Source: Chloroflexota bacterium | Lineage (GTDB): Bacteria > Chloroflexota > Dormibacteria > CF-121 | Length of the DNA stretch: 12,760 bases | Assembly (NCBI GenBank): GCA_005880605.1 | Contig: VBIS01000043.1 | Location: 1-12,760, forward strand | Reading direction: 5' to 3' | Part shown: piece after piece, positions 12,708 through 12,760 of the stretch | Numbering within the stretch: the stretch's first letter is position 1 | Layout: the number at the start of each line of letters is the position of its first letter | Program-made: the position numbers and the translations under genes | The notes under the pieces: generated by a model | What the model saw: the letters and a program-made list of their open reading frames with translations, nothing else | Databases searched by the model: none | What the model was told of the DNA's origin: nothing

Positions 12708-12760
12708 GTGACCCAACGAGCCCTTACCGCCGCCCAGTCCAGCCGTTTCCGGAAGGACCT
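12708..12760 (+). CDS. Possible start of a divergent gene at the right edge (5' fragment)
   Basis: From GTG 12708 an open frame of 17 complete codons runs to the edge, beginning MTQRALTAAQ, a plausible protein N-terminus with GC-rich third positions. An in-frame stop (12696-12698) lies four codons upstream, so if the gene exists this is its only likely start. There is no Shine-Dalgarno site; GATAAC (12694-12699) ends eight bases before the GTG and could be a -10 box of a leaderless transcript. Too short to name. Confidence 0.3.
   Translation, partial: MTQRALTAAQSSRFRKD

Larger units (their letters stand above)
12453..12760. other. 308-base region upstream of the propeller operon, rich in inverted repeats
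   Basis: This is the only stretch of about 300 bases without a confident gene. From the operon outward it holds the ribosome binding site (12460-12467), a 15-bp palindrome (12475-12489), a palindrome over a possible -10 box (12515-12530), an inverted repeat with a T-rich tail (12551-12570), a nested hairpin (12581-12619) and a long hairpin (12622-12664). At the right end there may be a short plus-strand coding start at 12708. The minus-strand frame through it is open but shows no sign of being translated. I match none of it to a known riboswitch class. Confidence 0.6.

Noticed and set aside
12453..12716. An 88-residue N-terminal extension of the first propeller protein, because the frame stays open to 12716.
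   Set aside because: The signal peptide and a well-placed AGGGAGGG both point to TTG 12452. The extension has no protein-like features and crosses palindromes and a possible promoter.
1..12760. CRISPR arrays, insertion sequences, integrases, phage genes or tRNA genes.
   Set aside because: No regularly spaced repeats, transposase or integrase motifs, or tRNA-like cloverleaf sequences were found on either strand.

Overview
The window comes from a high-GC bacterial chromosome with strongly GC-biased third codon positions. It has frequent TTG and GTG starts, several genes without a Shine-Dalgarno site, Sec signal peptides and a fused alpha/beta-hydrolase/adenylyl cyclase. Together these fit a high-GC terrestrial Terrabacteria lineage (Actinomycetota, Chloroflexota or Dormibacterota-like). 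This is an inference from style and gene content, because no marker gene is present. There is no rRNA, tRNA, CRISPR array, transposase or phage gene.

Layout. (1) Positions 1-717, minus strand: a SirB1-type transglutaminase-like/TPR protein, cut by the left edge. (2) 769-1359, plus: a small lipoprotein of unknown function, divergent from it. (3) 1415-4833, plus: a signalling block made of an alpha/beta-hydrolase fused to a class III nucleotide cyclase, a 98-codon unknown gene that overlaps its 3' end, and a membrane-bound Cache-like/HAMP/HD-GYP protein predicted to degrade cyclic di-GMP. (4) 4840-5124, minus: a small helical protein of unknown function. (5) 5183-6094, plus: an HtrA-like serine protease with a PDZ domain and no signal peptide. 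(6) 6130-6163: a strong bidirectional terminator. (7) 12452 down to 6179, minus: three consecutive genes for large secreted beta-propeller (Asp-box/sialidase-like) proteins of 628, 559 and 872 residues. They are tightly spaced, each has a strong ribosome binding site, and each starts with TTG or GTG. (8) 12453-12760: an upstream region rich in inverted repeats, with a candidate promoter and possibly the first codons of a divergent gene at the right edge.

The most distinctive element is the three-gene secreted propeller operon. Its upstream DNA holds five inverted repeats, one of which overlaps the candidate -10 box, and a perfect hairpin separates its second and third genes. The propellers are probably exported, and their substrates cannot be read from the sequence. 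The signalling block places a predicted cyclic-nucleotide enzyme and a cyclic di-GMP enzyme side by side. The cyclase domain has an unusual catalytic loop that may affect its activity.
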